Shown piece after piece: positions 28,539-37,590 of a stretch of DNA of 64,000 nucleotides. A program made the translations under genes and the position numbers. Location of the stretch: assembly GCF_015672735.1 (NCBI RefSeq), contig NZ_JADABY010000057.1, forward strand, positions 62,001-126,000, in the 5' to 3' direction. The notes beneath the pieces were generated by a model that was not told the origin of the DNA, made no database searches, and saw nothing but the letters and a program-made list of their open reading frames with translations. This stretch comes from Citrobacter sp. Res13-Sevr-PEB04-36. Its GTDB lineage: Bacteria; Pseudomonadota; Gammaproteobacteria; Enterobacterales; Enterobacteriaceae. The stretch's first letter is position 1, and the number at the start of each line of letters is the position of its first letter.

Positions 28539-29111
28539 ATGCTGCTCACCTACAAGGAAATAGCTACGTTTACGGCAGGCTCGCACATCAGCCGTATCCA
28601 GGAAAGCGCAGATGGGTCCGCATTTCGTTTCTATGCGACCGAACAGTTTCTGGTAGATGACTGGCAGTCAGCTATTGTGTCAGCCGAGAAAGAACAGTGG
28701 GTGAAAACGCATCAGGATGTTGTGCTGGCGCAGAAAGGAGATGTTGTCATCAGCTTGATTCATGGCAAGGCGGTTCGCGTGAGCACCGAAAATGCCGGAC
28801 GTATTTTAGGTAATAACTACGTCAAAGTGGATGTTGATACCAGTCGGATTGATGCCGCGTGGTTCCTCTGGCATTTCAATGAAAGCCCGGAGGGACGACG
28901 TCAGCGGATTCAGACCACCCAGGGTTCTACCGTCGTACAGCGTATCGCGGTTAATGAACTGAAAAATTTTACCGTTACCCTCCCGCCACTCGCACAGCAA
29001 AAAGCGATGGGAGGGCTCTATCTGGCGGCGCGAGAAAAACGCTTTTATCAGCAGCGAATTGCCGCCCTGAGTGAACAACAGATCCTGAGCCTGCTCGGTG
29101 GTATGATTTGA
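28539..29111 (+). CDS. Single-TRD HsdS-like protein (half specificity subunit)
   Basis: The 190-residue protein resembles one half of a type I specificity subunit. It has a target-recognition-like N-terminal region (about 1-130), then VVQRIAVNELKNFTVTLPPL, the signature at the end of an HsdS target domain, and a C-terminal helix (about 148-190, LAQQKAMGGLYLAAREKRFY). A GGAG ribosome site precedes the ATG. It lies 47 bases upstream of hsdM in the same direction, while a full two-TRD hsdS follows hsdM. It could dimerise, swap with HsdS, or regulate assembly. Its role is not known. Confidence 0.7.
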   Translation: MLLTYKEIATFTAGSHISRIQESADGSAFRFYATEQFLVDDWQSAIVSAEKEQWVKTHQDVVLAQKGDVVISLIHGKAVRVSTENAGRILGNNYVKVDVDTSRIDAAWFLWHFNESPEGRRQRIQTTQGSTVVQRIAVNELKNFTVTLPPLAQQKAMGGLYLAAREKRFYQQRIAALSEQQILSLLGGMI

Positions 29112-29158
29112 CTTATTACGTCACTCTTTCGTGACGAAGAAAAACAACAGGAACAACT

Positions 29159-30766
29159 ATGTCTCCCCAGATTGAAGCGCAAAATTTAAGTGAACTGCAA
29201 GGCCGCCTGTGGAATATCGCCGATACCCTGCGCGGTAAGATGAATGCCGATGAATTCCGCGACTACTGCCTAGGTTTTATCTTCTACAAATACCTGTCAG
29301 AAAAATTTGTCGCGTATGCGAACAAAATTCTGGCGGAAGATAGCATTCAGTACAACGAACTGACTGCGGAACATCCCGCTTATCAGGATATCGTTGATGC
29401 GGTAAAAGAGGACAGTGTCCAGACCTTAGGCTATTTCCTGCCGCCAACGGATCTGTTCCACACCATGGCAGAACGTGTGGCTAAAGACCCCAAAGGCACA
29501 GGTACCGGCTTTATTCTGGAAGACCTCGCGACTACCCTACGCAGCATTGAACAGAGCACGCTGGGTACCGACTCCGCGGATGACTTCAGCAACCTGTTTG
29601 AAGATCTTGATTTAGGCTCCAGCAAGCTCGGTAACACGGCGAAAGCAAAAAACGAATTGATCGGCAAAGTCGTCACTGAACTCGACAAACTGAGCTTTAA
29701 CCTGAGCGAAGCGAGTTCCGACATTCTGGGGGATGCCTACGAGTACCTGATCGGCCAGTTCGCCTCAGGCGCAGGTAAGAAAGCCGGGGAGTTCTATACC
29801 CCACAGCCGGTTTCCACCCTGCTGGCTAAAATCGTCACCACCCACAAATTGAAGCTGAAAAACGTCTACGATCCTACCTGTGGCTCGGGTTCATTGCTGC
29901 TGCGCGTAAAACGTGAAGCCTCGTCGGTAGGTAAAATCTACGGTCAGGAGATGAACCGTACTACCTATAACCTGGCACGTATGAACATGATCCTGCACGG
30001 GGTACACTATGCGGATTTTGAGATCATTCAGGAAGATACGCTGGAGCACCCGCAGCATACGCATCTGAAATTTGACGCTATCGTTGCTAACCCACCGTTC
30101 TCCGCCAAGTGGAGCGCCAGCCCGCTGTTTATGAACGATGACCGCTTTGCCCAGTACGGCAAACTGGCCCCTTCCAGCAAAGCGGATATGGCGTTTGTAC
30201 AGCATATGTTCCATCACCTGGAAGATGACGGCACCATGGCGGTGGTATTGCCTCACGGCGTGCTGTTCCGAGGAGCCGCCGAAGGTCATATCCGTCAGTT
30301 TATGATTGAGAAGCTAAACTGCATCGATGCGGTTATCGGCTTACCCGCAAATATTTTCTATGGAACGCCGATAGCTACTTGCGTACTAGTGCTGCGTAGA
30401 TGCCGTAAGCACAACGATAGCATTTTAATTATTGACGCCAGTAATGAGTTTGAAAAAGCAAAAAACCAGAACAGGCTACTGTCTACACATATAGACAAAA
30501 TTGCCGATACCTACAACGACTGGAAAAATATTGAGAAGTACAGCCACGCCGCGACAATTGAAGATATTCGCGCTAACGATTACAATCTTAATATTCCACG
30601 TTATGTAAATACTTTTGAAGCAGAAGATGAGATCGATCTGAATGCATTAGCAAAGGAAATTCGCAATCTGGAAGGTAAAGTATCGGAAGTCGATGAAATT
30701 ATTGCTGGGTTCTGCAAAGAATTAGGAATAGAAACTCCATTTACAGTGATGGAGGGAAATAATTGA
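29159..30766 (+). CDS. hsdM: Type I restriction-modification methyltransferase subunit HsdM
   Basis: HsdM methylates adenine N6 in the target bound by HsdS. The 535-residue protein has the N-terminal HsdM_N helical region (about 10-150). The N6-methyltransferase fold follows, with the SAM-binding DPTCGSGSLLL motif near residue 239 and catalytic NPPF near residue 311. The C-terminal helices contact HsdS. Its TGA overlaps the first ATG of hsdS by one base, so the two are translationally coupled. Base composition is richer in GC than hsdS, as is common because hsdS is exchanged more often. Confidence 0.95.
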   Translation: MSPQIEAQNLSELQGRLWNIADTLRGKMNADEFRDYCLGFIFYKYLSEKFVAYANKILAEDSIQYNELTAEHPAYQDIVDAVKEDSVQTLGYFLPPTDLFHTMAERVAKDPKGTGTGFILEDLATTLRSIEQSTLGTDSADDFSNLFEDLDLGSSKLGNTAKAKNELIGKVVTELDKLSFNLSEASSDILGDAYEYLIGQFASGAGKKAGEFYTPQPVSTLLAKIVTTHKLKLKNVYDPTCGSGSLLLRVKREASSVGKIYGQEMNRTTYNLARMNMILHGVHYADFEIIQEDTLEHPQHTHLKFDAIVANPPFSAKWSASPLFMNDDRFAQYGKLAPSSKADMAFVQHMFHHLEDDGTMAVVLPHGVLFRGAAEGHIRQFMIEKLNCIDAVIGLPANIFYGTPIATCVLVLRRCRKHNDSILIIDASNEFEKAKNQNRLLSTHIDKIADTYNDWKNIEKYSHAATIEDIRANDYNLNIPRYVNTFEAEDEIDLNALAKEIRNLEGKVSEVDEIIAGFCKELGIETPFTVMEGNN

Positions 30767-31935
30767 TGATGCCCAAACTACGTTTCAGCGAGTTTTCGCA
30801 AGAATGGAAAAAACTTCGCTTAGGCGATTATGTGCAGAGTTTTCAGAAGAGAGTTTCTTCTGAAACTAATATCCCCATTTATTCATCTTCTCGCCAAGGA
30901 TTAAAACCTCAAGCGGAATATTTCGCTGACCGAGAACTTCAGAATGATGGAGAATATGGCGTAGTTCCATACGGATATATCACTTATCGGCATATGAGTG
31001 ACGATAACACATTCCACTTTAATCTTAATGATAAACTCCCGGAAATTGCAATTAGCAAAGAATATCCCGTTTTTAAAGGGAAAGGTTTGGATGATTATTT
31101 TCTTATTTCAAAGTTAAACTACACAAACGAGTTCAAAGCATTTGCGATTCAGCAAAAAGCTGGGGGAACCAGAACTCGACTTTACTTTAAAAAATTATGT
31201 GACTGGCACGCAACATTCCCTGTTCTCGAAGAACAAAAAAAAATCGCAAGTTTTTTGTCTGCTGTTGACAAAAAAATAAATTTATTGAACAAAGAGCATA
31301 ATATGCTGCACCAGTACAGAACCGGTATTATGCAGAAAATTTTCAGACAAGAATTACGATTTAAAGATAAAGATGGCTCGAACTTCCCTAAGTGGGAGAA
31401 TAAAAAAATAGGTTCTTTACTATCAGAGTATAAATGTAAAACGACTCTTGAAGATGAATGGCCTGTAATGACATCTTCCCGGTCTGGATTGGTTTTGCAA
31501 AAAGAATATTATAGAGATAATAGGTTAACCGAAAGAAGTAACTTAGGTTTTAATATTATCCCGCGTGGTTATATAACTTATAGATCAAGAAGTGATGATG
31601 GTTTATTTTTCTTCAACCAGAACAGATTGAATACTACTGGATGCATAAGCGTATATTACCCTGTATTTAACTTTGAATATGGTGATAATTATTTTTACAC
31701 CATAATGTTTAATTACTACAAGCATATATTCCGGGCTTACGCCGTAGGTTCATCACAATTAGTATTATCTATTACTGATTTAAAAAAAATGAATTTCCTA
31801 ATACCAAGCCCTAATGAACAAAAAAAAATATCAGAATTATTTCTTGCTATGGAAAGTCGAATTTCAGCTAATAGGCAAGAAATTAATAAATTAAAATCTT
31901 GGAAGCAAGGCCTGCTTCAGCAGATGTTCATTTAG
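30766..31935 (+). CDS. hsdS: Type I restriction-modification specificity subunit HsdS
   Basis: HsdS reads the bipartite DNA target for HsdM and HsdR. Two in-frame ATGs at 30766 and 30769 follow directly on the hsdM stop; 30766 is used here (389-390 residues). Two target-recognition domains (about 1-150 and 205-345) are each followed by a conserved helix. The TRDs are visibly alike: SSSRQGLKPQ and TSSRSGLVLQ, then GYITYRHMSDD and GYITYRSRSDD. The gene is AT-rich compared with hsdM and hsdR. The repeated domains suggest that both halves of the recognition site are similar. Confidence 0.93.
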   Translation: MMPKLRFSEFSQEWKKLRLGDYVQSFQKRVSSETNIPIYSSSRQGLKPQAEYFADRELQNDGEYGVVPYGYITYRHMSDDNTFHFNLNDKLPEIAISKEYPVFKGKGLDDYFLISKLNYTNEFKAFAIQQKAGGTRTRLYFKKLCDWHATFPVLEEQKKIASFLSAVDKKINLLNKEHNMLHQYRTGIMQKIFRQELRFKDKDGSNFPKWENKKIGSLLSEYKCKTTLEDEWPVMTSSRSGLVLQKEYYRDNRLTERSNLGFNIIPRGYITYRSRSDDGLFFFNQNRLNTTGCISVYYPVFNFEYGDNYFYTIMFNYYKHIFRAYAVGSSQLVLSITDLKKMNFLIPSPNEQKKISELFLAMESRISANRQEINKLKSWKQGLLQQMFI

Positions 31936-31943
31936 AAAATGTT

Positions 31944-31969
31944 AGCCCGGTCAGCATCGGGCTTTATCT
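31944..31969 (+). terminator. Terminator-like hairpin between hsdS and hsdR
   Basis: AGCCCG (31944-31949) pairs with CGGGCT (31958-31963), followed by TTATCT. The 6-bp stem is short but GC-rich. It may attenuate transcription into hsdR. Confidence 0.5.
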
Positions 31970-31991
31970 AATCAGAAGGCACTAAATATTG

Positions 31992-34907
31992 ATGGCAACG
32001 CAAAGCGAATACGAGTTAGAAACGCAACTGGTGGAACAACTGGTGGGCATGCACTACGAACGGGTGAATGTCACCGACGAAACCAGTATGAAAGCCAATC
32101 TGCGAAAGCAGATTGAAATCCATAACCGACTGGAATCTGCGCCACTCACGGACGGCGAATTTAACCGTATTTTCTTGCACCTGACAAAAGGTAATGAAGT
32201 TATCGATCGCGCTAAGATTCTGCGCGATCGCTACCAGTTATTGCGTGATGACGGCACTGAGAAGTGGCTCAGCTTTATCAATAAAGAGGAGTGGTGCCAG
32301 AACGAGTTTCAGGTGACGAGCCAGGTGAAGCAGTTCAATGCCGAGCAAAATACGCGTAAAACCCGCTTCGACGTCACGCTGTTGATCAACGGCCTGCCGC
32401 TGGTGCAGATTGAACTTAAGCGTCGCGGCCTGGGGCTGAAAGAGGCCTTTAATCAGATCGATCGTTACCATCGGGACGCGTTCTGGGTAGGCAGTGGTCT
32501 GTTCCAGTATGTGCAGATCTTTATTATCAGCAACGGCGTGGACACCAAATACTACGCCAATAACCGCGCCAACCATTTCGAGCAGACCTTCTTCTGGACC
32601 GATGAAAATAATAACCCGCTCAAAGCGCTGGAGAAATTCACCGACGCATTTCTGAAGGTCTGTCACATCGCCAAAATGATCACCCACTACACGGTGCTGA
32701 ACGAAACCCGTAAGTGCCTGATGGTGATGCGTCCTTACCAGTTTTACGCCTGTGAGGCGATGATCCGCCATGTGAAGGAAAATCTCCACAAGCAAGGTCG
32801 GCCGGAGAACGGCTATATCTGGCATACCACCGGCTCCGGTAAAACGCTGACCTCGTTTAAAGCCAGCCAGGTGATCATGGAGATGCCGGAAGTGGATCGG
32901 GTCATTTTTGTGGTCGATCGCCGGGATCTGGATTATCAGACGGCGAAAGAGTTCAACGGCTTTGCAAAAGACAGCGTGGACACCACCAACAACACCAGTA
33001 CGCTGATAAAACATCTCAAGCAAAGCAGCACCAAACTGACCCTGACCACCATTCAGAAGCTGAACAACGCCATCACCCATGAAGGGTATAAAGCGCAGCT
33101 CGCACACCTGCGCAAAGAGCGCATCGTCTTTATCTTCGATGAGTGCCACCGTAGCCAATTCGGTGATACGCATAAAGCGATCGTGAACTTCTTCGAGAAC
33201 GCACAGCTGTTTGGTTTTACCGGGACACCAATCTTTGCCGATAACGTCAATATCACCAATGGTGTCAAACAGACCACCGAACTGTTGTTCGATAAATGCC
33301 TGCATAAATACGTGATTGTCGACGCCATCCGGGATGAAAACGTTCTGCGCTTTGCCGTGGAATATGTCGGTACTTACAAGCGCAAAGAAAGCAGCAATGA
33401 GATCGATATCGATGTGGAGGATATCGACACCAAAGAGGTGATGGAAAGCGACATCCGGTTGGGCAAAGTGACCGACTACATCCTTGCCCACCATAACGCC
33501 AAGACCCGCAATCGCGAGTTCACCGCGATGTTCTGCGTCGGGTCAGTCGATATGCTGATCACTTACTACAAACTCTTTAAAGAAAAGCAGGCCGCACTGC
33601 AGGCGGCGGATGCCAACTACAAGCCGTTAAAGATTGCCACCATCTTCACCTACGCCGCCAATGAAGCGGACAAAAGTGATAAAGAGACGGTAAACGGCCT
33701 CCTGGATGAAGAGGATATTAGCCTGCCGCAGGGGGCGAAAGTTGACACTTCAAGTCGCGATCATCTGGATAGCTTTATCGAGGATTATAACGAGCTGTAT
33801 GGCACCAGCTACTCGGCCAATGACTCAAAGAGCTTTTACAATTACTACAAAAATATTGCCCAGCGCACCAAAGAGAAAGGCATCGATATTCTGCTGGTGG
33901 TGAATATGTTCCTCACCGGCTTCGACAGCCCGGCGCTGAACACGCTCTACGTCGATAAAAACCTGCGTTTTCACGGCCTGGTACAGGCGTTTTCCCGCAC
34001 CAATCGCATTCTCAACGAGAAGAAAAGCCACGGGAATATCGTCTGCTTCCGCAATCTGAAGAAAGCCACCGACGATGCTATTGCCTTGTTCTCGAACAAA
34101 GATGCCTCTTCTACGGTGCTGGTCAAACCCTTTGAGGAGTACTTCGGGGATTATCAGAACGCTGTCGATCGCTTGTTAACGCTGACGCCAACGGTGGAAA
34201 GCGTGGACGATTTGCCAGATGAGGAAGCACAGCTGGCGTTTGTAACGGCATTCCGCGATGTGATGCGTTTGAAAAACATTCTCGAAAGCTTTGCCGATTT
34301 TGATGATGCGGCTAAACCGCTATCGGACCAGACGCTGGCGGATTTCACCAGTAAGTACCTCGATATCCACGACAAGGTGAAAAAACACTCCAGCAAGGAG
34401 AAAGTCTCGATTCTTGAAGACGTGGATTTTGAAGTCTCGCTGATTCATCGCGACGAAATTAACGTCGGCTACATTTTGCATCTATTGGCTGGCATTCAGG
34501 CGATGCCGCCAAAAGAACAGCAGGAGCAGAAGAAAAAGATCATGGATATTGTCGACAGCGACGTCACGCTGCGTAGTAAACGTGAGCTTATTGATAATTT
34601 TATCGAAAAAAGCCTGCTGCATGCCTCGCATGACGAAGATATCACTCAGGTGTTTGAAGCTTATGTCGAACAGGAAAAAGGTAAGGCGCTGGCAGCCTTG
34701 TGTAGCGAAGAGCGACTCGATTCGATCAAACTGACCGGCTTACTGGATAACTACCTCTTTACCGACGTGATGCCGCGAGAGGATGAAGTGGCAGAAACGC
34801 TAACCTGGACGCCGAAGATTCTGGAACGCAAGAACGTGCGGGCACGTGTCTACGACCGTGTGCGCAATGTGATTGAAACGTTTATCAATGGGATGCGCGG
34901 GTTTTAA
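31992..34907 (+). CDS. hsdR: Type I restriction endonuclease subunit HsdR
   Basis: HsdR translocates DNA and cuts at a distance from the HsdS target. From ATG 31992 (MATQSEYELE) it is 971 residues; a TTG one codon upstream is ignored. The N-terminal PD-(D/E)XK nuclease shows RFDVTLLINGLPLVQIELK (about 128-146). The helicase core has Walker A TTGSGKT near 279, DECH near 383, FTGTP near 410 and motif VI-like QAFSRTNRI near 665. All catalytic motifs are intact, so the system may be active. It is 57 bases after hsdS. Confidence 0.95.
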   Translation: MATQSEYELETQLVEQLVGMHYERVNVTDETSMKANLRKQIEIHNRLESAPLTDGEFNRIFLHLTKGNEVIDRAKILRDRYQLLRDDGTEKWLSFINKEEWCQNEFQVTSQVKQFNAEQNTRKTRFDVTLLINGLPLVQIELKRRGLGLKEAFNQIDRYHRDAFWVGSGLFQYVQIFIISNGVDTKYYANNRANHFEQTFFWTDENNNPLKALEKFTDAFLKVCHIAKMITHYTVLNETRKCLMVMRPYQFYACEAMIRHVKENLHKQGRPENGYIWHTTGSGKTLTSFKASQVIMEMPEVDRVIFVVDRRDLDYQTAKEFNGFAKDSVDTTNNTSTLIKHLKQSSTKLTLTTIQKLNNAITHEGYKAQLAHLRKERIVFIFDECHRSQFGDTHKAIVNFFENAQLFGFTGTPIFADNVNITNGVKQTTELLFDKCLHKYVIVDAIRDENVLRFAVEYVGTYKRKESSNEIDIDVEDIDTKEVMESDIRLGKVTDYILAHHNAKTRNREFTAMFCVGSVDMLITYYKLFKEKQAALQAADANYKPLKIATIFTYAANEADKSDKETVNGLLDEEDISLPQGAKVDTSSRDHLDSFIEDYNELYGTSYSANDSKSFYNYYKNIAQRTKEKGIDILLVVNMFLTGFDSPALNTLYVDKNLRFHGLVQAFSRTNRILNEKKSHGNIVCFRNLKKATDDAIALFSNKDASSTVLVKPFEEYFGDYQNAVDRLLTLTPTVESVDDLPDEEAQLAFVTAFRDVMRLKNILESFADFDDAAKPLSDQTLADFTSKYLDIHDKVKKHSSKEKVSILEDVDFEVSLIHRDEINVGYILHLLAGIQAMPPKEQQEQKKKIMDIVDSDVTLRSKRELIDNFIEKSLLHASHDEDITQVFEAYVEQEKGKALAALCSEERLDSIKLTGLLDNYLFTDVMPREDEVAETLTWTPKILERKNVRARVYDRVRNVIETFINGMRGF

Positions 34908-34942
34908 AAGATTTTGGTGACGAATATGGGAGAGGTATTTTC

Positions 34943-36790
34943 ATGAGTGAGATAGATATCCAGGGTGATGACGCGTTGGTTCAACTGCTGTTGAACGCAG
35001 ACAAAGGCGATATAGATCTGCTGATCGATTATGTCACTAACACCGGTAAGCTTGGTTTTTCCATGTCAGACAGTGTGAAGAATGTATTACAGGATGCCAA
35101 ACGCCAGGATATACCTGATGACGAAACTCTGCGTCTGCTTATTCGGGAGTTGCAGCATTTCGGTGGTAATACGTTCGTGAATCTGTTTCGTCGCAACGGC
35201 GTCAACTACAGCGAAATTGTAGATGACGTTGCAAGCCATCTGAAGATGAAAGTCCCGGCTGATGCATCGGTAGAAGAAAAAGAAGCGCTGATTATTGACT
35301 GTGTATTTACCTCGTCATGGAAAAAAATGTCGGATGATGAGCGCCGCCAGATTCTGCGTGAGATGGGCATAAACGGCTCTGCCAGTATGGATATTCCTGT
35401 CTGGCAGAGAGCGGCACTCGTTGCCAATAGTCTTGCACAAACGACCGCAGGCAAAGTACTGCCTTTAATTGCAGGGCTTGGCATCGGGCGCGTTTTGGGC
35501 GTATTAACCGGGCCGGTTGGCCTGGCTATTACGGGTCTTTATACCGCCTATGACATCTCAAACCCTGCGTTTCGAGTGACACTGCCTTGCGTGGTGCAAA
35601 TTGCCTGGATTCGCTTAAAAAACTCCCGCCAGTTCCGGCTTGCCACCCAGCTATCATCTGCCACGCTGCCTGCTCTCACATACGATCAACGCTGGGGTTT
35701 TGGGCATGATATTCACCAACCTGCGCTTACGGTTGCGACAATTCCACCTTCGGAAAGTATCAACACGGGTGCGATGCAGGAACAGGATATTGCCGGTATT
35801 TCACGCCTGAGCCCGCTGTTGCAAACATTACCCTCACTAGCGACCTCTGCACATGTTGCCAGCCATCAATATATGGAGGTCATTATTAATGGTCCTCTGG
35901 CGAGTGTAAAAGATGGCCCTGGTTTCCGTGGATTTAGCCTGGGAGAAAAAGGCATCAAAGAACATGCCGTTCTGCTGAATCCTGACAAACTCAGTCAGTT
36001 TGTTAACGCCGGAATGTTATTGAATGTTGCTTCTGCCGTGCTAGCGCAAAAGCACCTGGCTGATATCAGTAAAAAATTGACGGAGATTGTTGAAGCAGTA
36101 CGCGAGGTTTCTGCGTTCCAGAACAATGCACGTAAGTCAGAGATCATTGGAGCCATACAGTATCTGCAGCAAATTACCCCCACGGTCCTGGAGGGGCAAT
36201 GCTCACCCGCAATACGTCAAAAACTGGAGGATATTGAAGTCCAGTTTTCCGCCCTGCAGGCACACTTACTGACTGATATTACTGCTACTGGCGACAAAGT
36301 GGCAGCACTTAAAGACCGTGGGCTCTTTGGCAGTTCAGAAATTACGAATAAGATCCAGACCCAACAAAAGATCCTTGATGAGCGAATCCATGAATGGGAC
36401 CTGGCAATGAAGGTTCGTGCGCAAGCGTTACACCTTTTGACTCATGCGGAAGGTAACACAACACTCGTCAGGCACCGCCAACAAACCATTGTTCATAATT
36501 ATCAGGAGTTTGAAAGCGTTGTTGACAAAATTGAGCGTCAGCTTCACCAGCGGATACAAGGTATCAGTGCATTGACGGAACAGAGCAATACCACCAATGC
36601 CAATAAAGTATTACTGGGGAAATGGACGACAACGACGTTAATGCAGCAAAAGATGGCTATTGAAGAGGCACATTCGTCGTTCGGGAAATTCCAACAAGGA
36701 TTGTTGGCTGAGCAGCCGCAATCTGCACGATTACTGGTAGAAATGCAGGACGGGAAACCGGTGAAGTGTTTTGAATTGCCGCTAATATGA
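34943..36790 (+). CDS. DUF3944/UPF0174 (YaaW-like) protein with a long C-terminal extension
   Basis: The N-terminal 40 residues (ALVQLLLNADKGDIDLLIDY) fit a DUF3944-type segment. Residues about 60-230 resemble YaaW/UPF0174, including LIRELQHFGGNTFVNLFRR and a glycine-zipper hydrophobic stretch (LIAGLGIGRVLGVLTGPVG) followed by RVTLPCVVQIAWIRL. YaaW is about 237 residues, but this protein is 615. The extra 380 residues are mostly helical with coiled-coil character (about 370-560). Function of the family is unknown. The hydrophobic hairpin suggests membrane contact. It starts 36 bases after hsdR and overlaps the next gene by four bases, so it is part of the restriction operon or a defence unit attached to it. 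Confidence 0.65.
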   Translation: MSEIDIQGDDALVQLLLNADKGDIDLLIDYVTNTGKLGFSMSDSVKNVLQDAKRQDIPDDETLRLLIRELQHFGGNTFVNLFRRNGVNYSEIVDDVASHLKMKVPADASVEEKEALIIDCVFTSSWKKMSDDERRQILREMGINGSASMDIPVWQRAALVANSLAQTTAGKVLPLIAGLGIGRVLGVLTGPVGLAITGLYTAYDISNPAFRVTLPCVVQIAWIRLKNSRQFRLATQLSSATLPALTYDQRWGFGHDIHQPALTVATIPPSESINTGAMQEQDIAGISRLSPLLQTLPSLATSAHVASHQYMEVIINGPLASVKDGPGFRGFSLGEKGIKEHAVLLNPDKLSQFVNAGMLLNVASAVLAQKHLADISKKLTEIVEAVREVSAFQNNARKSEIIGAIQYLQQITPTVLEGQCSPAIRQKLEDIEVQFSALQAHLLTDITATGDKVAALKDRGLFGSSEITNKIQTQQKILDERIHEWDLAMKVRAQALHLLTHAEGNTTLVRHRQQTIVHNYQEFESVVDKIERQLHQRIQGISALTEQSNTTNANKVLLGKWTTTTLMQQKMAIEEAHSSFGKFQQGLLAEQPQSARLLVEMQDGKPVKCFELPLI

Positions 36791-37575
36791 ACGATTCGTC
36801 TTTTTTGAGTGGGCATCTAATGGAACATGACAATTCTTCATTGGTTGAGTTGCTACCGGAATTTTTTCACCAATGGCCAAAAAACCTGGAGTGGGCCAGA
36901 GAAAAAGATAAAAAAACAAATATTGATGCATCTCAGCTAACTGAATTTTTCAGCCTTCTCTCTGAACCACTGAAAGTTGTTCAGCATCGCTCTTTATCTT
37001 TTGATCCCTGGGAAGTAGCAGGCCTTGGGCGTAAAGAGGTTCGCAATACTGCAGTCCTTTCATGGCTTCTTGATCCCGAGGGAACCTATGGTTTCGGGAG
37101 ACTACCTTTACAGGCATTCCTGCAGGCAATACGACACAGCAGAAATGATATCCCTGAAGATTACCTTCACTATTGTCGGGTGCGGGTTGAAACTAATCCT
37201 ACTGGCGATAATACCAATCGTGTTGATGTAGAAATCAATGCGGATAATTTTTTCCTGCTTATCGAGGTGAAAATTGATGCCTATGAGCAGCCGGAACAAG
37301 TTGCCCGATACTGTTCTGATGCCAAATTACGCGCAATGTCACGTCCCTGGGCCGTTATCTTTTTAACGCCTCGTGGCGGAAAACCGCTGACCTGTGGCTT
37401 AGATTTCAAACCAGAGTATGTTCCCTGTATTTCCTGGCGACATCTCGCCTCAGCTTTAGAGTCTTCGTTGCAACCGCATTACAAAGAATTCATTTCTGCC
37501 AATGAAAACTCTCCTTCACGCCAAATGGCTGCCCATGCCGCATTTTGCTTTCTTAATCGAGTTCGTACATTTTAA
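36787..37575 (+). CDS. PD-(D/E)XK nuclease superfamily protein
   Basis: The 262-residue protein has a typical restriction-endonuclease-like core: RVDVEINADN near residue 145, then LLIEVKIDAYEQPEQVARY near 157-175. This gives the D ... E-x-K metal-binding triad, and the QxxxY pattern is common in this superfamily. The early motif RKEVRNTAVLSWLLDP (about 81-96) occurs in uncharacterised PDDEXK proteins of defence islands. ATG 36787 overlaps the upstream stop (ATGA); a later Met (36820) is possible. Translational coupling to the YaaW-like gene suggests joint function. Confidence 0.75.
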   Translation: MNDSSFLSGHLMEHDNSSLVELLPEFFHQWPKNLEWAREKDKKTNIDASQLTEFFSLLSEPLKVVQHRSLSFDPWEVAGLGRKEVRNTAVLSWLLDPEGTYGFGRLPLQAFLQAIRHSRNDIPEDYLHYCRVRVETNPTGDNTNRVDVEINADNFFLLIEVKIDAYEQPEQVARYCSDAKLRAMSRPWAVIFLTPRGGKPLTCGLDFKPEYVPCISWRHLASALESSLQPHYKEFISANENSPSRQMAAHAAFCFLNRVRTF

Positions 37576-37590
37576 TTTAAGGGATTAGAC

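Noticed and set aside
32238-33494. 418-codon reverse-strand frame opposite hsdR
   Set aside because: Shadow of the strongly conserved helicase frame; composition is what antisense of hsdR would give.
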